Shown here: positions 19,205 through 29,131 of the stretch, in pieces
How the letters are laid out: each line of letters starts with the position of its first letter
Position numbering within the stretch: position 1 is the first letter of the stretch
Source: a virus
Length of the DNA: 36,731 nucleotides
Strand: one strand, 5' to 3'
Virus record (IMG/VR): IMGVR_UViG_3300033134_000009
Span: 1-36,731 of that record
Made by a program: the position numbers and the translations under genes
Notes under the pieces: model-generated
Told to the model about the DNA's origin: nothing
What the model saw: the letters and a program-made list of their open reading frames with translations, nothing else
The model's database searches: none

Positions 19205-20914
19205 ATGTCCGGACAAACAAACATACCTATTACTGAAGGAAGCGGAACTGACATAGATGCTTCTCAGACCACAGGTACTGGTAACTTACGACAAACCATC
19301 ACAATAGGAGATCCTTTAACCGACGGCGACGTTGCACAAGTAACCTCTGCAAAGGCTCTACAAGTGGATATTGGGGCTACTACCGCCAACTCTACAGCTT
19401 TGAAGGTAGAGGGCGCAGGTACAGCCGGTACTCCATCTGGTGGTGTTCTTAGTATTCAAGGTGTGTCTAGTGGAACAGCTGTACCGGTTTCCCTTTCTTC
19501 TGTGGCTGTAACTCAAGCTACGGCATCCAGTCTTAATGTCCAGTCACAAATTTATGATGGTACAAATATAGCTAATGTAGTAGCGGGAGACTCGGGATTT
19601 AATGGTCTAGCGGTAGCTTCAGCCACAAAAACTTACACATTCTCTACATCCTCAAGCGGTGCTCAGACAATTTTAGCTAATACACCTACGGAAGGGTTTA
19701 GCTACATAGAAATAGTATTTAGTTCGGTTGGGTCGGGGCTAGCTCTTAGCGGTCAGTACTCTACGGCAAGTGGTGGTACTTATAGTAACAGTTCCACTTT
19801 TAGTTCATCCTCAGGCGGTGCAGTAACTACGCTAGGAACTTCTGCTAGCACTGTTTACTTTGGCCCTATACGAGGAAACTATTTTCAAATTGCAGTATCA
19901 GCTTTAACATCGGGAACTTTTGCAGGGACAGTGACTCTTAGAGCAACTGCACCACCTCCAACCACTGTAAATGTAACCCAGCAAGGTACGTGGACAGTAG
20001 GCTCTAACTCTGCCACCGGATCAGCCGTTCCCGCTAACGCATTTTACGCAGCCATGGATAACTCTGGCGGTAACCTCACGGGACTACGGACTGTGGGAGC
20101 CATGGGGGATGCTGGATCAGCGGATATCATTCTAGCCGTAGGACAAGGTATATTCAATGGCACCAACTGGGACAGAATAAGGAGCGCAAATGCTGCTGCT
20201 GGCACTACAGGAACAGGTTTAACAGGAGTCGGACTTTTAGGATATGATGGCACAGACTGGCAGTACACAGGGATAGATGCTTCTCATAACTTAAAAGTAA
20301 ATATAGAAGCCATAGGAGCTACAAGTTTGCCTGTGGTTGGTTTAGGTACGGCCGGTTCACCGTCGGGTGGAGTTTTGACTGTTCAGGGTGCTTCCAGTAT
20401 GACAGCTCTTTCAACCACAGATACCAATATAGCTAGTACTACGGCCGCTTTAAATGGTACTTTACCAGCGGACGCTTCTTTAGATGGCGCTCAGGTCAGG
20501 ACAAGTGAGCAATCTGCGCTCTCAAATGGGAAAATAACAGCCTATGTGGCGGACAAAGTAGGTAAGCAAATCGTTCTATTAAATGCTAACCCAGAGAACT
20601 TTGGGTCGGCCGTGGCAACGGCCACAGGGACAAGCTCTACTTCTACTGGGCTATCTAGTCCAGGATCAGGGCTTAAGTGGTACATTACAGATATTATCCT
20701 TACTAATTCTGGAGGTACTACAGTGACAGTAAACTTACAAAATGGTTCGGGAGGGTCTACAATAGCCACAGGGATAGCCCCGGCTGGAGGCGGTCATAGT
20801 ATTAACTTCAGGACCCCGTTAAATAGTATGTCTACTAATACAGTTCCATACTTTGCTTGTTCAGGAAGTTCATCTACTGTTTCAATAACAATATCGGGAT
20901 ATATAGGAGCTTAA
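19205..20914 (+). CDS. Large beta-rich fibre or head-fibre protein, 569 aa
   Basis: The protein is mostly T, S, G, A and V in beta repeats. A module appears twice: GTAGTPSGGVLSIQGVSS (about residue 75) and GLGTAGSPSGGVLTVQGASS (about residue 380). Such GTAGTPSGGV-type modules are common in phage head fibres and adaptor-type proteins. DGTNIANVV and FNGTNWDRIRSANAA segments also resemble fibre domains. The C-terminal 100 residues look like a separate beta-sandwich tip. Ribosome site AAAAGGAAAATAAAC. Probably host-facing. Confidence 0.7.
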   Translation: MSGQTNIPITEGSGTDIDASQTTGTGNLRQTITIGDPLTDGDVAQVTSAKALQVDIGATTANSTALKVEGAGTAGTPSGGVLSIQGVSSGTAVPVSLSSVAVTQATASSLNVQSQIYDGTNIANVVAGDSGFNGLAVASATKTYTFSTSSSGAQTILANTPTEGFSYIEIVFSSVGSGLALSGQYSTASGGTYSNSSTFSSSSGGAVTTLGTSASTVYFGPIRGNYFQIAVSALTSGTFAGTVTLRATAPPPTTVNVTQQGTWTVGSNSATGSAVPANAFYAAMDNSGGNLTGLRTVGAMGDAGSADIILAVGQGIFNGTNWDRIRSANAAAGTTGTGLTGVGLLGYDGTDWQYTGIDASHNLKVNIEAIGATSLPVVGLGTAGSPSGGVLTVQGASSMTALSTTDTNIASTTAALNGTLPADASLDGAQVRTSEQSALSNGKITAYVADKVGKQIVLLNANPENFGSAVATATGTSSTSTGLSSPGSGLKWYITDIILTNSGGTTVTVNLQNGSGGSTIATGIAPAGGGHSINFRTPLNSMSTNTVPYFACSGSSSTVSITISGYIGA

Positions 20915-20915
20915 T

Positions 20916-21104
20916 ATGTTACCCACGGAAGCTAACATACAGTCAGTAGTAAATAACGAAGACGGCTGGAGCGTTTTAGTAACATATACAGACCAAAACG
21001 GTGCTGAATATTCTACTAACTTTCCTTATGCGGGAGCGCCAGACCAAATTGACGTGACGGCTGAAGATAACTACACCTATTACGAGAGTCTAATTACGGG
21101 GTAG
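20916..21104 (+). CDS. Unknown small protein, 62 aa
   Basis: GGAGCTTAATATG provides a ribosome site and the gene overlaps nothing. The sequence (MLPTEANIQSVVNNEDGWSVLVTY...FPYAGAPDQIDVTAEDNYTYYE) is acidic and beta-rich and shares the PYAG motif with the 18958 gene. It lies between two fibre genes. Function is unknown. Confidence 0.55.
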   Translation: MLPTEANIQSVVNNEDGWSVLVTYTDQNGAEYSTNFPYAGAPDQIDVTAEDNYTYYESLITG

Positions 21105-21105
21105 C

Positions 21106-21870
21106 ATGGCGAGCATAAATGCAGAAGTAACGGGCGCTGGAGGAAGTGGCGCTAGCGCTGGTACGGCTAACGCTTCTGGTGGAGGTGGTGGTGGCGGCTA
21201 TGCTGAAGGTAGTATTTCGGTTACAAATGGGACCGGATATACAGTTACGGTCGGGCAAGGTGGCGCAGCCGTCAATAATGCTGTTGGCAACCAGGGTGGT
21301 ACGTCTTCCTTTGACAGTACAAGTATCTTAGAGGCGACAGGTGGAGCTGGAGGCAGCCAAACTACGGGTACGGCCAGCGGTGGTGCTGGTTCGGGTTCTG
21401 GAGCTTCCGTAACTAATACGGGTGGTACGGGATCGGGTAGAGAGTCTGCTGGAATATCTGGAGCTGGAGGGGGTGCAGCGGCTTACGGAAGTGCGGGTGG
21501 GAACGCTTCTAATAATACGGCTGGTACAGCTGGTACGGGTAACCTTACAGGCTCATCTAATAATGCAGGGGCAGGTGGAACTGGCATAACCAATACCACT
21601 ACCAACGGAAACCCAGGCAACAACTATGGTGGTGGTGGCTCAGGCTGTAGGGGGACAAGTAATACAAGTGGTGCGGGTGCTAACGGTATAGTGGTTTTGT
21701 CTGCGCCAGTAGGTACGTTTAGCGCTTCCGGTACGACTGGTGGGACTCACACCCAGGCCGGTGGTTACGATATCTGGACATTTACAAGTTCAGGAACGTG
21801 GACTCCGGCAGCTCCTTCGGGTGCTAGTTCTGTAGCAGGGTTTTTACTTACCCTGGGCGCAGGGGCCTAA
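21106..21870 (+). CDS. Glycine-rich adhesin-like protein, 254 aa
   Basis: Residues 5-200 are dominated by glycine (GGGGGGGYAEG, ATGGAGGSQTTG, GAGGGAAAYGSAGG) interspersed with beta segments such as SISVTNGTGYTVTVGQGGAAV. This is the pattern of phage glycine-rich fibre tips that form polyglycine-II bundles and bind receptors. The last 50 residues (GGYDIWTFTSSGTW) form a beta cap. GGGG before ATG is the ribosome site. Receptor binding is inferred from the family. Confidence 0.75.
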   Translation: MASINAEVTGAGGSGASAGTANASGGGGGGGYAEGSISVTNGTGYTVTVGQGGAAVNNAVGNQGGTSSFDSTSILEATGGAGGSQTTGTASGGAGSGSGASVTNTGGTGSGRESAGISGAGGGAAAYGSAGGNASNNTAGTAGTGNLTGSSNNAGAGGTGITNTTTNGNPGNNYGGGGSGCRGTSNTSGAGANGIVVLSAPVGTFSASGTTGGTHTQAGGYDIWTFTSSGTWTPAAPSGASSVAGFLLTLGAGA

Positions 21871-21872
21871 TG

Positions 21873-21900
21873 TTGCTTTAACTACACAGGGTGGTATTAT
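21873..21900 (+). promoter_or_regulatory. Promoter TTGCTT-16-TATTAT with TG extension
   Basis: TTGCTT (21873-21878), a 16-base spacer and TG-g-TATTAT (21892-21900) precede the 21929 gene, with AAAAGGAAACAAAA in its leader. Confidence 0.55.
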
Positions 21901-21928
21901 ATTTATAGAAAACTAAAAGGAAACAAAA

Positions 21929-22987
21929 ATGGCAACAACTGGAATATCTGGCTTAGTAAACGGTAACGCTGCTGCCGGAGTCCCTATAGCGGGATCTATG
22001 GAGGCGGGGACTCCACCTACAGCTCCTACCCCTACTCTTAATACACATGGGTTTTATGCACCAGGGCAAGGAACTCAAGCTACTGCTACCCCTACTAGTC
22101 CGACCCCTACTCCTTCTTCTACTTCTAGCGGACCTTCTGCAGCTCAGCAAGCGCAAGACGCCTTAAACGCTAAAATTAGTGAGCTTATTATAACAGGTAC
22201 AAACGCTGCTCAAGCTGGGGGAACGGCTGGCACAGCTTCCGGAGTAGAGAATATAACCGATCTAGGCTCTAACGCCTATGCTACTTTAGAAAATCAGCAA
22301 AACGCTATCAATGAAGCAAACCTTCAGACTGGCGTGACTCAAATTAACTCTATTAAGCAGTTAATGAATACTATCCACGATGGTTTACAAGGGGTGGGAG
22401 TCAATTTGGGTGATAGTAATGCACTTAGTTCCTCCGCAGCTGGTGCTGCTGCTAGAGCTTATGCTAACTACGGTAACGTAGGTGTGAACACCGCCAACAA
22501 CACGGCAGCGGTGGCTAACCAGGCGGAGGATGTTCAACAGACCGACTTAGGGAACTTAATAGCTGCTAATAAGACACAGTTAGATGCTGCTAGAGACGCT
22601 GCCATCACAAGTATTACAGCTCAGGCGGCTCAAGCTTTAGACTCCTTACAAACTCAGATAACTTACTTGGGGGGAGACCCTAATTCAGTCCCAGTACAAA
22701 ACATTAAAAATGGAATTATCCAGTCAGCTCAGGATGATTTAGCAACTGTAGATCAAAATTACCAAAACATGCTTAATGGTATTATTCCGGCTACTGCTAC
22801 TCAGACTGAACAGGCGGCTGAGTCTGCCTCCAACGCTGGAGTTCTTCCAAGTTCTGAGACGCCTTTCCAGACTACCTCTCTACTATCTAATCCAGAAACT
22901 GCTCAGACTCAAACGCCAGCAGCAACTTTGATACCCTTAACACTGGGGCCAGTAAATGGGAGTGGTGATCAGAATCAGGGGACTTAA
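21929..22987 (+). CDS. Probable internal virion (ejection) protein, 352 aa
   Basis: The N-terminal 75 residues are P/T/S rich and disordered. Residues 75-300 are Ala-rich and helical (AAQQAQDALNAKISELIIT, AAITSITAQAAQALDSLQTQ), and the end is again disordered. Such Ala-rich helical proteins lying before a giant protein are typical of podovirus ejection proteins, which are packed in the head and form a channel during infection. The assignment rests on composition and context. Confidence 0.55.
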   Translation: MATTGISGLVNGNAAAGVPIAGSMEAGTPPTAPTPTLNTHGFYAPGQGTQATATPTSPTPTPSSTSSGPSAAQQAQDALNAKISELIITGTNAAQAGGTAGTASGVENITDLGSNAYATLENQQNAINEANLQTGVTQINSIKQLMNTIHDGLQGVGVNLGDSNALSSSAAGAAARAYANYGNVGVNTANNTAAVANQAEDVQQTDLGNLIAANKTQLDAARDAAITSITAQAAQALDSLQTQITYLGGDPNSVPVQNIKNGIIQSAQDDLATVDQNYQNMLNGIIPATATQTEQAAESASNAGVLPSSETPFQTTSLLSNPETAQTQTPAATLIPLTLGPVNGSGDQNQGT

Positions 22988-22989
22988 AA

Positions 22990-25900
22990 ATGTCTCTAAA
23001 ACTAACGGGTAAAGGTTCAATCTTAGATACAGTAGCTAATGCTACAGTTGCCGGAGTTAAGGACGTAGGAGATCTAGCTTCCGCTGGTTTAGACAAGATC
23101 GTGGGCAACTCCCAGGGTGCAGATCAATCTCTAGCTGCTATCAAAAGTAACGATCAGAATCTCTCTGGCGAAAATGTCGGATCTAACATAAGCGGTTTAG
23201 GTTCAGATCTAGTTCAGGGAGGTGTTAATCCTATTGCCAGACCGGTAGTTGGTTTAGGAATAGGGTTAGGTGAGGATGTAACTGGCAGTCCTCCGCAGGA
23301 TGAAACAGGCTTAGGCGCAGATTTAACTAACTATGCCTCAGATAATGGAAAGATTAAGAATTTAGGCTCTCCTAGACAGTTATTAGGAAACGCTATTCAA
23401 ACGGGTGTTAACGTAGCTACCTTAGGTAAGGGATCAACTTTAGAAGGAGCAGTAGAGGGTGGGGTTAAAGATGTATTGGGTAATGATTTAGAAGGCCGAG
23501 TAGTTGGGAGAGTAGTGGGTGGAGCAGCAACGGGGGCTGCTATAGGGGCTGGGTATGGTACGGGGACCGCAGTTGCTAGCGCTAAAACGCCAGGCGAAGC
23601 TGTGAAAGATATTGCCACCCCAGCTGTACAGATAGGCGCTATAGGGGGGGTAGCTGGTTTGGCCTCGGAAGTACCTGACTTAAAGGAAAATGCTACTCCT
23701 CTGGACGAGGTGGGTGGAATTAACAACCGCCCAGTTCCAAAACCTAGTGATTTACCAGAACCCAACCCTCCAGAAAATGCCGAAGAGTTAATAGCTCAGA
23801 ATAATCCTCTTAATCCTACCCCTCCTGTTACTCCTGATACCGTTAGCACCCCTGAAGGCCCTGAACCAGACCCGGAGGAGATGATGGCTATCACCCAAAA
23901 TGTTCAAGATGATCTTCAGCAGCCTATAGATTTTACAAAAGTTGGAGGGGCTAATCAGGAACTAAATCAAACCATAAACACTTTAGCTAATCACTTCAAA
24001 CAACGGGACTTGGCAAGTAGGGCGCAGCCCACTGATCTGTATAAGCAGATTAAGGCTCAGGGAGGGATCGCTCGTAGTTACTACGAAGATATTCCGCTAT
24101 ATCTTAAGAATAGTAAGGGCACTTCCCTAGATGAGATAGCTAGTAACCTTGGGTATAAAAGTGATGCTGAACTCCATGATGCGATTCTACGAGAGCGAGA
24201 AGTCAGAGGAGGTGGTAAGCCTACTGTTCAGGATCCCGAAGGGTATAAAGAAGAAGCAAAAGCATATATTGCCGCTCATCCTCAAGAATTTGACAATGTC
24301 ATACAGAGAGCTAAGGCAGAAAAAGACATAGATAGTTATCTAAAAGCTGATAAAACTTCGGGGTATTCTAAGGCTAAATATCAGATACCAAAAGGAGCAC
24401 CAGCCAAGAAGTTTATTCAGGCATTATGGGATAAGACTCACTCTCCCGAACATGCAGCTGCTATGGATGTAGGTGCACAGCTAGGCGACGTAAGAACTAC
24501 CTTAAAAGCTGAAGAAGCGCTTAGGGATCAGTCACGGGCTGAATATAACAAAATGCTTAAAAACCCTCCTGACCCTGAAACTGTCAGAGCTAAGGCTGCT
24601 GAACTCAACTCCTTAGAAGGACGAGTAAGAAACTTAAAGAACCAAGAAACTCACTACGCTCAGACCTACGGGAAGATTCGTACTCAACTGGACGAAAAAT
24701 ATCCAGACTTCAATTTAACCGCCAAAAAAGGTGTACGCCTTACAACAAAAGGAGCTGGGTTTGAGACTGCCAAGCCAGTTAAAGTGATCTCTTCTACCCC
24801 AGCCCCAGAAGCTGTCCCAACGGCGCCTCCTGCTCCTTTAAGTAATGAACCAGGCGCACCACTAACTCCAGAAACTTACGCTAAGGTCTTCGGGGTATCT
24901 CTGGATAAGGCCAAGGCTGATCTAGCTGCTGAAGAGAAGCTAGAACATACTACCGAAGCTCCAGGGCGTAGTATTGTGGGCGACAGAGCTATCCTAGAGG
25001 GCATAAAAAACGGCGACAGTGATGCTGCTCTGGTGCGAGGCTATATGGACGCTACGGGCGTGGATGAGGCAACCGCCACAAAAGCTGTTGGGATTTTATC
25101 TCAAAATGAGCACGTAGACAGTTTTGGTAATCCAGAAAACAATCCTATGTATGGGAGGGTGGCGGATTATGAGATTGGTAAAGCCCCTGAAGTTAAAGGA
25201 CTAAATAAAGTTTTACTCACTACCAAAAAGGGTGTGCAACATTTACAGACTAATCCCCTTATAAATAAGGCTCTCCTACGAGCCACAGGTCCAGGCAAGC
25301 TGTTGGAAGTGGAACGAGACCTAGCTAAGAGAACATGGGATCAACTGAGTCCCGAAGACCAAGCATTAGCGGATAAGCTAAGAGGTAATGATATAGAAAC
25401 GGTTGCTAAAGAAGCTAAAGATCCTCAGTTATTTACTGAATATGCAACCCAAGCAAAGAGAATAGAAGACACCATCCACGCTACACGGGCTACAGACGCC
25501 GTAGGAGACCCTACAGGCCTTTATAGGCGCAATTACGGTGCCGGCTTCCACGTAGCTGATGAGAAGGGAGTTCCTACAAATATAGATCAGTTTGTTGGTA
25601 AGGAAATGCCTTGGATGAAAGGACGTAATTTTAATAATTATGAAGATGTGGAGAGGGCTTCTGGCTTGAAACGTTCTACGGCTAACTTCCACGAGGATGT
25701 AGAAAAAGACGTAGCTACTGCTGATAGATACATCTCTACTCATAGCTTGGCGAATGGCTTAAATGAAGCTTTTGGAGAAGGCGCAGCTCATTATGGCAAT
25801 ACAGACGTTCCAGCTGACTTAAAACCGCTTCAAGAATTTACTGACGGCACGGGAAAGCCCTTAGTCTTTGCCCGAAAAGACATAGCAGATAGAATAAATG

Positions 25901-28329
25901 ATCGCCAGCAGTATCAGTATCGGACTGATGCTCTTGGGAACCTTCTAAGAGGATATGACAGTCTAAACGGGGCCGTGAAAACTCTTAAATTATCTTTTGG
26001 TGGATTTCACAACATTAACATAGGCTTATCCCAGGCAGTCTTAGATACTCCTAAAACCCTAGACACTCTTCAGGCTTGGGGAAGTGATCCGTACTACAGA
26101 GCGCAGTTAGAGAATGCTATAGAGGATGGTTCTTTAGAGAAAGCCTTACACGGTGGTATCACGCTGGATGCTGGAGCAGAGTTTGACAAAACTGGCTCCG
26201 CCTTAGATAAGATTGATGACATGCCTGGCATTAAGCAACTCCACTCTTCTTTGTTCCAAAGGCAAATTCCTATGAGCAAACTTTTGGTGTTCCAAAAATA
26301 CACTAAAGACCTTACTTTAGATAAAGATTACGACACTATCCGAGGGGTTGCCCGTGTTACCAACAACGTCTTCGGAGGCATTAACCGAATGGTGGATGGT
26401 ATGAGTGCCTCTAGGCTTAAACTTATAGGACGGGCCGTACTAGCGACAGACTATAACGAAGGACAAATCCGTGTCTTACTGAGCGCTCTTTCTAAAGGAG
26501 GGGTGGAAGGTCGTATTGCTAGACAAATGATCGGGGGAAGAATGGCTCTTCTTGCTGCTCCAGGTACTATACAGGCTATTGCAGATAAAAAAGCTACTAC
26601 CCCTGAACAGATTGCCAAATTAGTTGGACATCAATTATTTAACCCGACAATCCAGACTCCTTGGAAAACTGCGGGTGGTAATCCTAAGCAGATCGCTCTA
26701 CTAGCAACAGTAACTAATAAGTTTGCTCGTGCCGTTGAACCAGCCCTTAATAGTAATAACCCAGATAAATTATCGGGTCTGAAACAGGAACTAGCTGGTA
26801 ATACTAGTGCTCTCGCCTCTGCCCTGGAGGAAGAATACCAAAACTCTGACTATTATGGAGATCCTATGCATGGACACGGTCTTACGGCAGCCGAGGATGT
26901 AGGGAACTTAGTTAATGCAGCTGCTCCTATTCCAGCTCAACCAGTGGGTAGGGCGCTAGAAAACGTTAAAGGACTGGCTAACAATAAAGCTATACAGATT
27001 GTGTCTGGTGGACAGTCAGCTATCTCACCGGTGGAGGCTGGAGTGGACATAAGTGGTATCGGTAGGGGCCAAGCCAATCCCGACAGCCCAGAACTTCAAA
27101 TTCTTAATAATCGTCAGTTAATGTACGAAGGGTTGCCAACCACGGCAGACAAAAATGCTTTATCAAATATCCACCCTAGTTGGAGTGGTAGCCTAACAAA
27201 GGCTGAAGAGAATGCTGCGTATGCTAATCCTAATTATGAGGTAAACAAGTGGAACTCTTTGAGGGAAAACGCTCCAGACACACCGGTTTACACGGCCTTG
27301 AAAAAACAAAACGCTATGGCGGAAAAGAACGGGGAACCTGGCGATCCACTGCTAAGCTTAAGCGCTCACGATTATAAAATTGTGACTGAATACGAGTTTC
27401 TAAAGCATGCTGATGAAGGTCCAGGTGCTAACAACACCGCAGCTGTTATGTACTCTCAGAATAAGGCTATGATTGACAAATACGAAACCGACGAGAACAA
27501 TTACGGAAATAAGATGAACGCTCTCTACAATCAAAGCCAGGGGCTTAAAGGAAGTAACGAACCTACCGAAAAGGTCGGAGGTGCTCCTCAATATACGGAG
27601 ACTCCAGAGCAAGAAAAATTAGCAAACCAATATTACGCTATGACAGACGGAAATAGTACTTCCCAACAGAGAGCGCAGTTCCTAACAGATAATCCTGAGC
27701 TGAATCAGTTGTTCAATGCTCAGTTTAACGCCGAGAATACTATCCGTAAACAACAGGGAGAACCTCTACTAAAGCCTTACCCTCAGGCCTCTAGTGCTCT
27801 TAATGATTTCATGAATACCTATACGGCAGCCTCTAAAGCCGATAGAGCAACGCTGAGAAATGACAATCCTTCTTCATACACGGCTATGCAGAACTACCTA
27901 GCCCAGGTAGATGAATATCTAGTTTCAGAGACAGCAGGACAAGCTAATTTCCAAGGTCAGAGTCTTACTCAGAGCAATCTAAAAGAAATCTACGACCTAG
28001 GACAATACGACATAGCACCTACCGAGAATGATGACGGAACCACAACATATTCAGTTAATCCTACAGCTGCCTACAACGATTCTTCTTCAGGGAGTGGATC
28101 CTCCGGTGGCTCAAGCACGGAGGTTAACGACCTTATTAACGACTTAGACCGTGAACATGCTGTAGAGACCGTTAAATATATGGGTAGAAAAGCTTACATC
28201 AAGAAGCTTAATAGCCATCGTAAAGTTTATTTACCTCAACCTAAGCACATACAACTGAAGGGTCAAAAAGCTTTCCAACTTCCCTCTCAAGCTAAAACTA
28301 AAGCAAAGAATACGCCTATTGTGGTGTAA
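22990..28329 (+). CDS. Giant internal-virion/polyvalent-type protein, 1779 aa
   Basis: The largest gene of the window. The start (SLKLTGKGSILDTVANATVAG...) and glycine-rich residues 150-220 are small-residue rich. A Pro-rich linker spans about 255-300, and a charged helical part covers 330-600. A large ordered helical region around 750-1350 (TTKKGVQHLQTNPLINKALL, YDSLNGAVKTLKLSFGGFHN, RVTNNVFGGINRMVDG) resembles the domains of giant phage polyvalent and ejection proteins. The end is strongly basic. It probably travels inside the head and enters the cell with the DNA. No transglycosylase or protease motif was recognised. Confidence 0.65.
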   Translation: MSLKLTGKGSILDTVANATVAGVKDVGDLASAGLDKIVGNSQGADQSLAAIKSNDQNLSGENVGSNISGLGSDLVQGGVNPIARPVVGLGIGLGEDVTGSPPQDETGLGADLTNYASDNGKIKNLGSPRQLLGNAIQTGVNVATLGKGSTLEGAVEGGVKDVLGNDLEGRVVGRVVGGAATGAAIGAGYGTGTAVASAKTPGEAVKDIATPAVQIGAIGGVAGLASEVPDLKENATPLDEVGGINNRPVPKPSDLPEPNPPENAEELIAQNNPLNPTPPVTPDTVSTPEGPEPDPEEMMAITQNVQDDLQQPIDFTKVGGANQELNQTINTLANHFKQRDLASRAQPTDLYKQIKAQGGIARSYYEDIPLYLKNSKGTSLDEIASNLGYKSDAELHDAILREREVRGGGKPTVQDPEGYKEEAKAYIAAHPQEFDNVIQRAKAEKDIDSYLKADKTSGYSKAKYQIPKGAPAKKFIQALWDKTHSPEHAAAMDVGAQLGDVRTTLKAEEALRDQSRAEYNKMLKNPPDPETVRAKAAELNSLEGRVRNLKNQETHYAQTYGKIRTQLDEKYPDFNLTAKKGVRLTTKGAGFETAKPVKVISSTPAPEAVPTAPPAPLSNEPGAPLTPETYAKVFGVSLDKAKADLAAEEKLEHTTEAPGRSIVGDRAILEGIKNGDSDAALVRGYMDATGVDEATATKAVGILSQNEHVDSFGNPENNPMYGRVADYEIGKAPEVKGLNKVLLTTKKGVQHLQTNPLINKALLRATGPGKLLEVERDLAKRTWDQLSPEDQALADKLRGNDIETVAKEAKDPQLFTEYATQAKRIEDTIHATRATDAVGDPTGLYRRNYGAGFHVADEKGVPTNIDQFVGKEMPWMKGRNFNNYEDVERASGLKRSTANFHEDVEKDVATADRYISTHSLANGLNEAFGEGAAHYGNTDVPADLKPLQEFTDGTGKPLVFARKDIADRINDRQQYQYRTDALGNLLRGYDSLNGAVKTLKLSFGGFHNINIGLSQAVLDTPKTLDTLQAWGSDPYYRAQLENAIEDGSLEKALHGGITLDAGAEFDKTGSALDKIDDMPGIKQLHSSLFQRQIPMSKLLVFQKYTKDLTLDKDYDTIRGVARVTNNVFGGINRMVDGMSASRLKLIGRAVLATDYNEGQIRVLLSALSKGGVEGRIARQMIGGRMALLAAPGTIQAIADKKATTPEQIAKLVGHQLFNPTIQTPWKTAGGNPKQIALLATVTNKFARAVEPALNSNNPDKLSGLKQELAGNTSALASALEEEYQNSDYYGDPMHGHGLTAAEDVGNLVNAAAPIPAQPVGRALENVKGLANNKAIQIVSGGQSAISPVEAGVDISGIGRGQANPDSPELQILNNRQLMYEGLPTTADKNALSNIHPSWSGSLTKAEENAAYANPNYEVNKWNSLRENAPDTPVYTALKKQNAMAEKNGEPGDPLLSLSAHDYKIVTEYEFLKHADEGPGANNTAAVMYSQNKAMIDKYETDENNYGNKMNALYNQSQGLKGSNEPTEKVGGAPQYTETPEQEKLANQYYAMTDGNSTSQQRAQFLTDNPELNQLFNAQFNAENTIRKQQGEPLLKPYPQASSALNDFMNTYTAASKADRATLRNDNPSSYTAMQNYLAQVDEYLVSETAGQANFQGQSLTQSNLKEIYDLGQYDIAPTENDDGTTTYSVNPTAAYNDSSSGSGSSGGSSTEVNDLINDLDREHAVETVKYMGRKAYIKKLNSHRKVYLPQPKHIQLKGQKAFQLPSQAKTKAKNTPIVV

Positions 28330-28353
28330 AATAAAGAAAAAGGAAAAATAAAC

Positions 28354-29130
28354 ATGAGCGATACTTTTCAAACAATGTTCCAGGAATATTACGTCCTCTT
28401 CCGAGGAGATAATACAATTCCTACCCAGACTGATCCCGAGTGGTCTATTGCTGTCTATGCTGGCAACAGGGCGATTCGCAGATGGGCAAATGTGGACGGA
28501 GAAGAGTGGGACGTTTTATGGGACGTAGCTTCAAATAACGGATTTTCTTATACCTACGAAGGAGTGGACGCCAGTCCAACCATAACCACTTACGTTTGTC
28601 CTACAAACATGGCTAGACCTGGAGGATTTGTCCAAATGACTGATCCTGTATCTCAAAGCTGGATTCACATTGCGGTAGTTAAGTTACAAGATGTTCAGTT
28701 TCAGACTTCTTCGGAGCCGTATGCTTACTTCACTGGAGGTACTGAGGTAGGTTGGACAATGCATCTTAATTTCTCCGGGTCTTCAAACTATGGTTGGATC
28801 ATAGACTTTCCCATGTATAAGGTACCCACTTACTTCAACGCTACGCTGAGCGCAGACGGAGCAACTGTGGAAGAAACTGGCTCTACCGTCTCTGAATGTC
28901 CCGACTCTTCCTATATCATCAACTCTATGCTGGCTGGGCGTCTGTTTGAAACTCGTAACCCGTTTTTCCAAGAGGCTCAGAGACAAGCAGAGGTAGCGCT
29001 TAAAGGTATGCAGATTAAAAACGGAACTGGAACTCCAGGAAATACTTGGAATCTTAATGATAATAATAAGACGGGAGTGTTTGGGCCTGAGAATACTCCG
29101 GCGATAACTAACTCAGGCTTCGGATTCTAA
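28354..29130 (+). CDS. Probable head-tail connector protein, 258 aa
   Basis: The protein begins MSDTFQTMFQEYYVLFRGDN and continues TQTDPEWSIAVYAGNRAIRRWANVDGEEW. This helical start resembles P22 gp4/T7 gp11-type adaptor proteins and similar connector proteins. A beta-rich centre (SWIHIAVVKLQDVQF, GWTMHLNFSGSSNYGWIIDF) follows, and the C-terminus is helical then disordered. It is followed directly by the gp10-like hub, which strengthens a connector role. Ribosome site AAAAAGGAAAAATAAAC. Confidence 0.65.
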   Translation: MSDTFQTMFQEYYVLFRGDNTIPTQTDPEWSIAVYAGNRAIRRWANVDGEEWDVLWDVASNNGFSYTYEGVDASPTITTYVCPTNMARPGGFVQMTDPVSQSWIHIAVVKLQDVQFQTSSEPYAYFTGGTEVGWTMHLNFSGSSNYGWIIDFPMYKVPTYFNATLSADGATVEETGSTVSECPDSSYIINSMLAGRLFETRNPFFQEAQRQAEVALKGMQIKNGTGTPGNTWNLNDNNKTGVFGPENTPAITNSGFGF

Positions 29131-29131
29131 C

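Noticed and set aside
23397-23765. 122-codon minus-strand ORF in the giant gene
   Set aside because: Shadow of the Gly/Ala/Val-rich coding frame on the other strand; no promoter or ribosome site.
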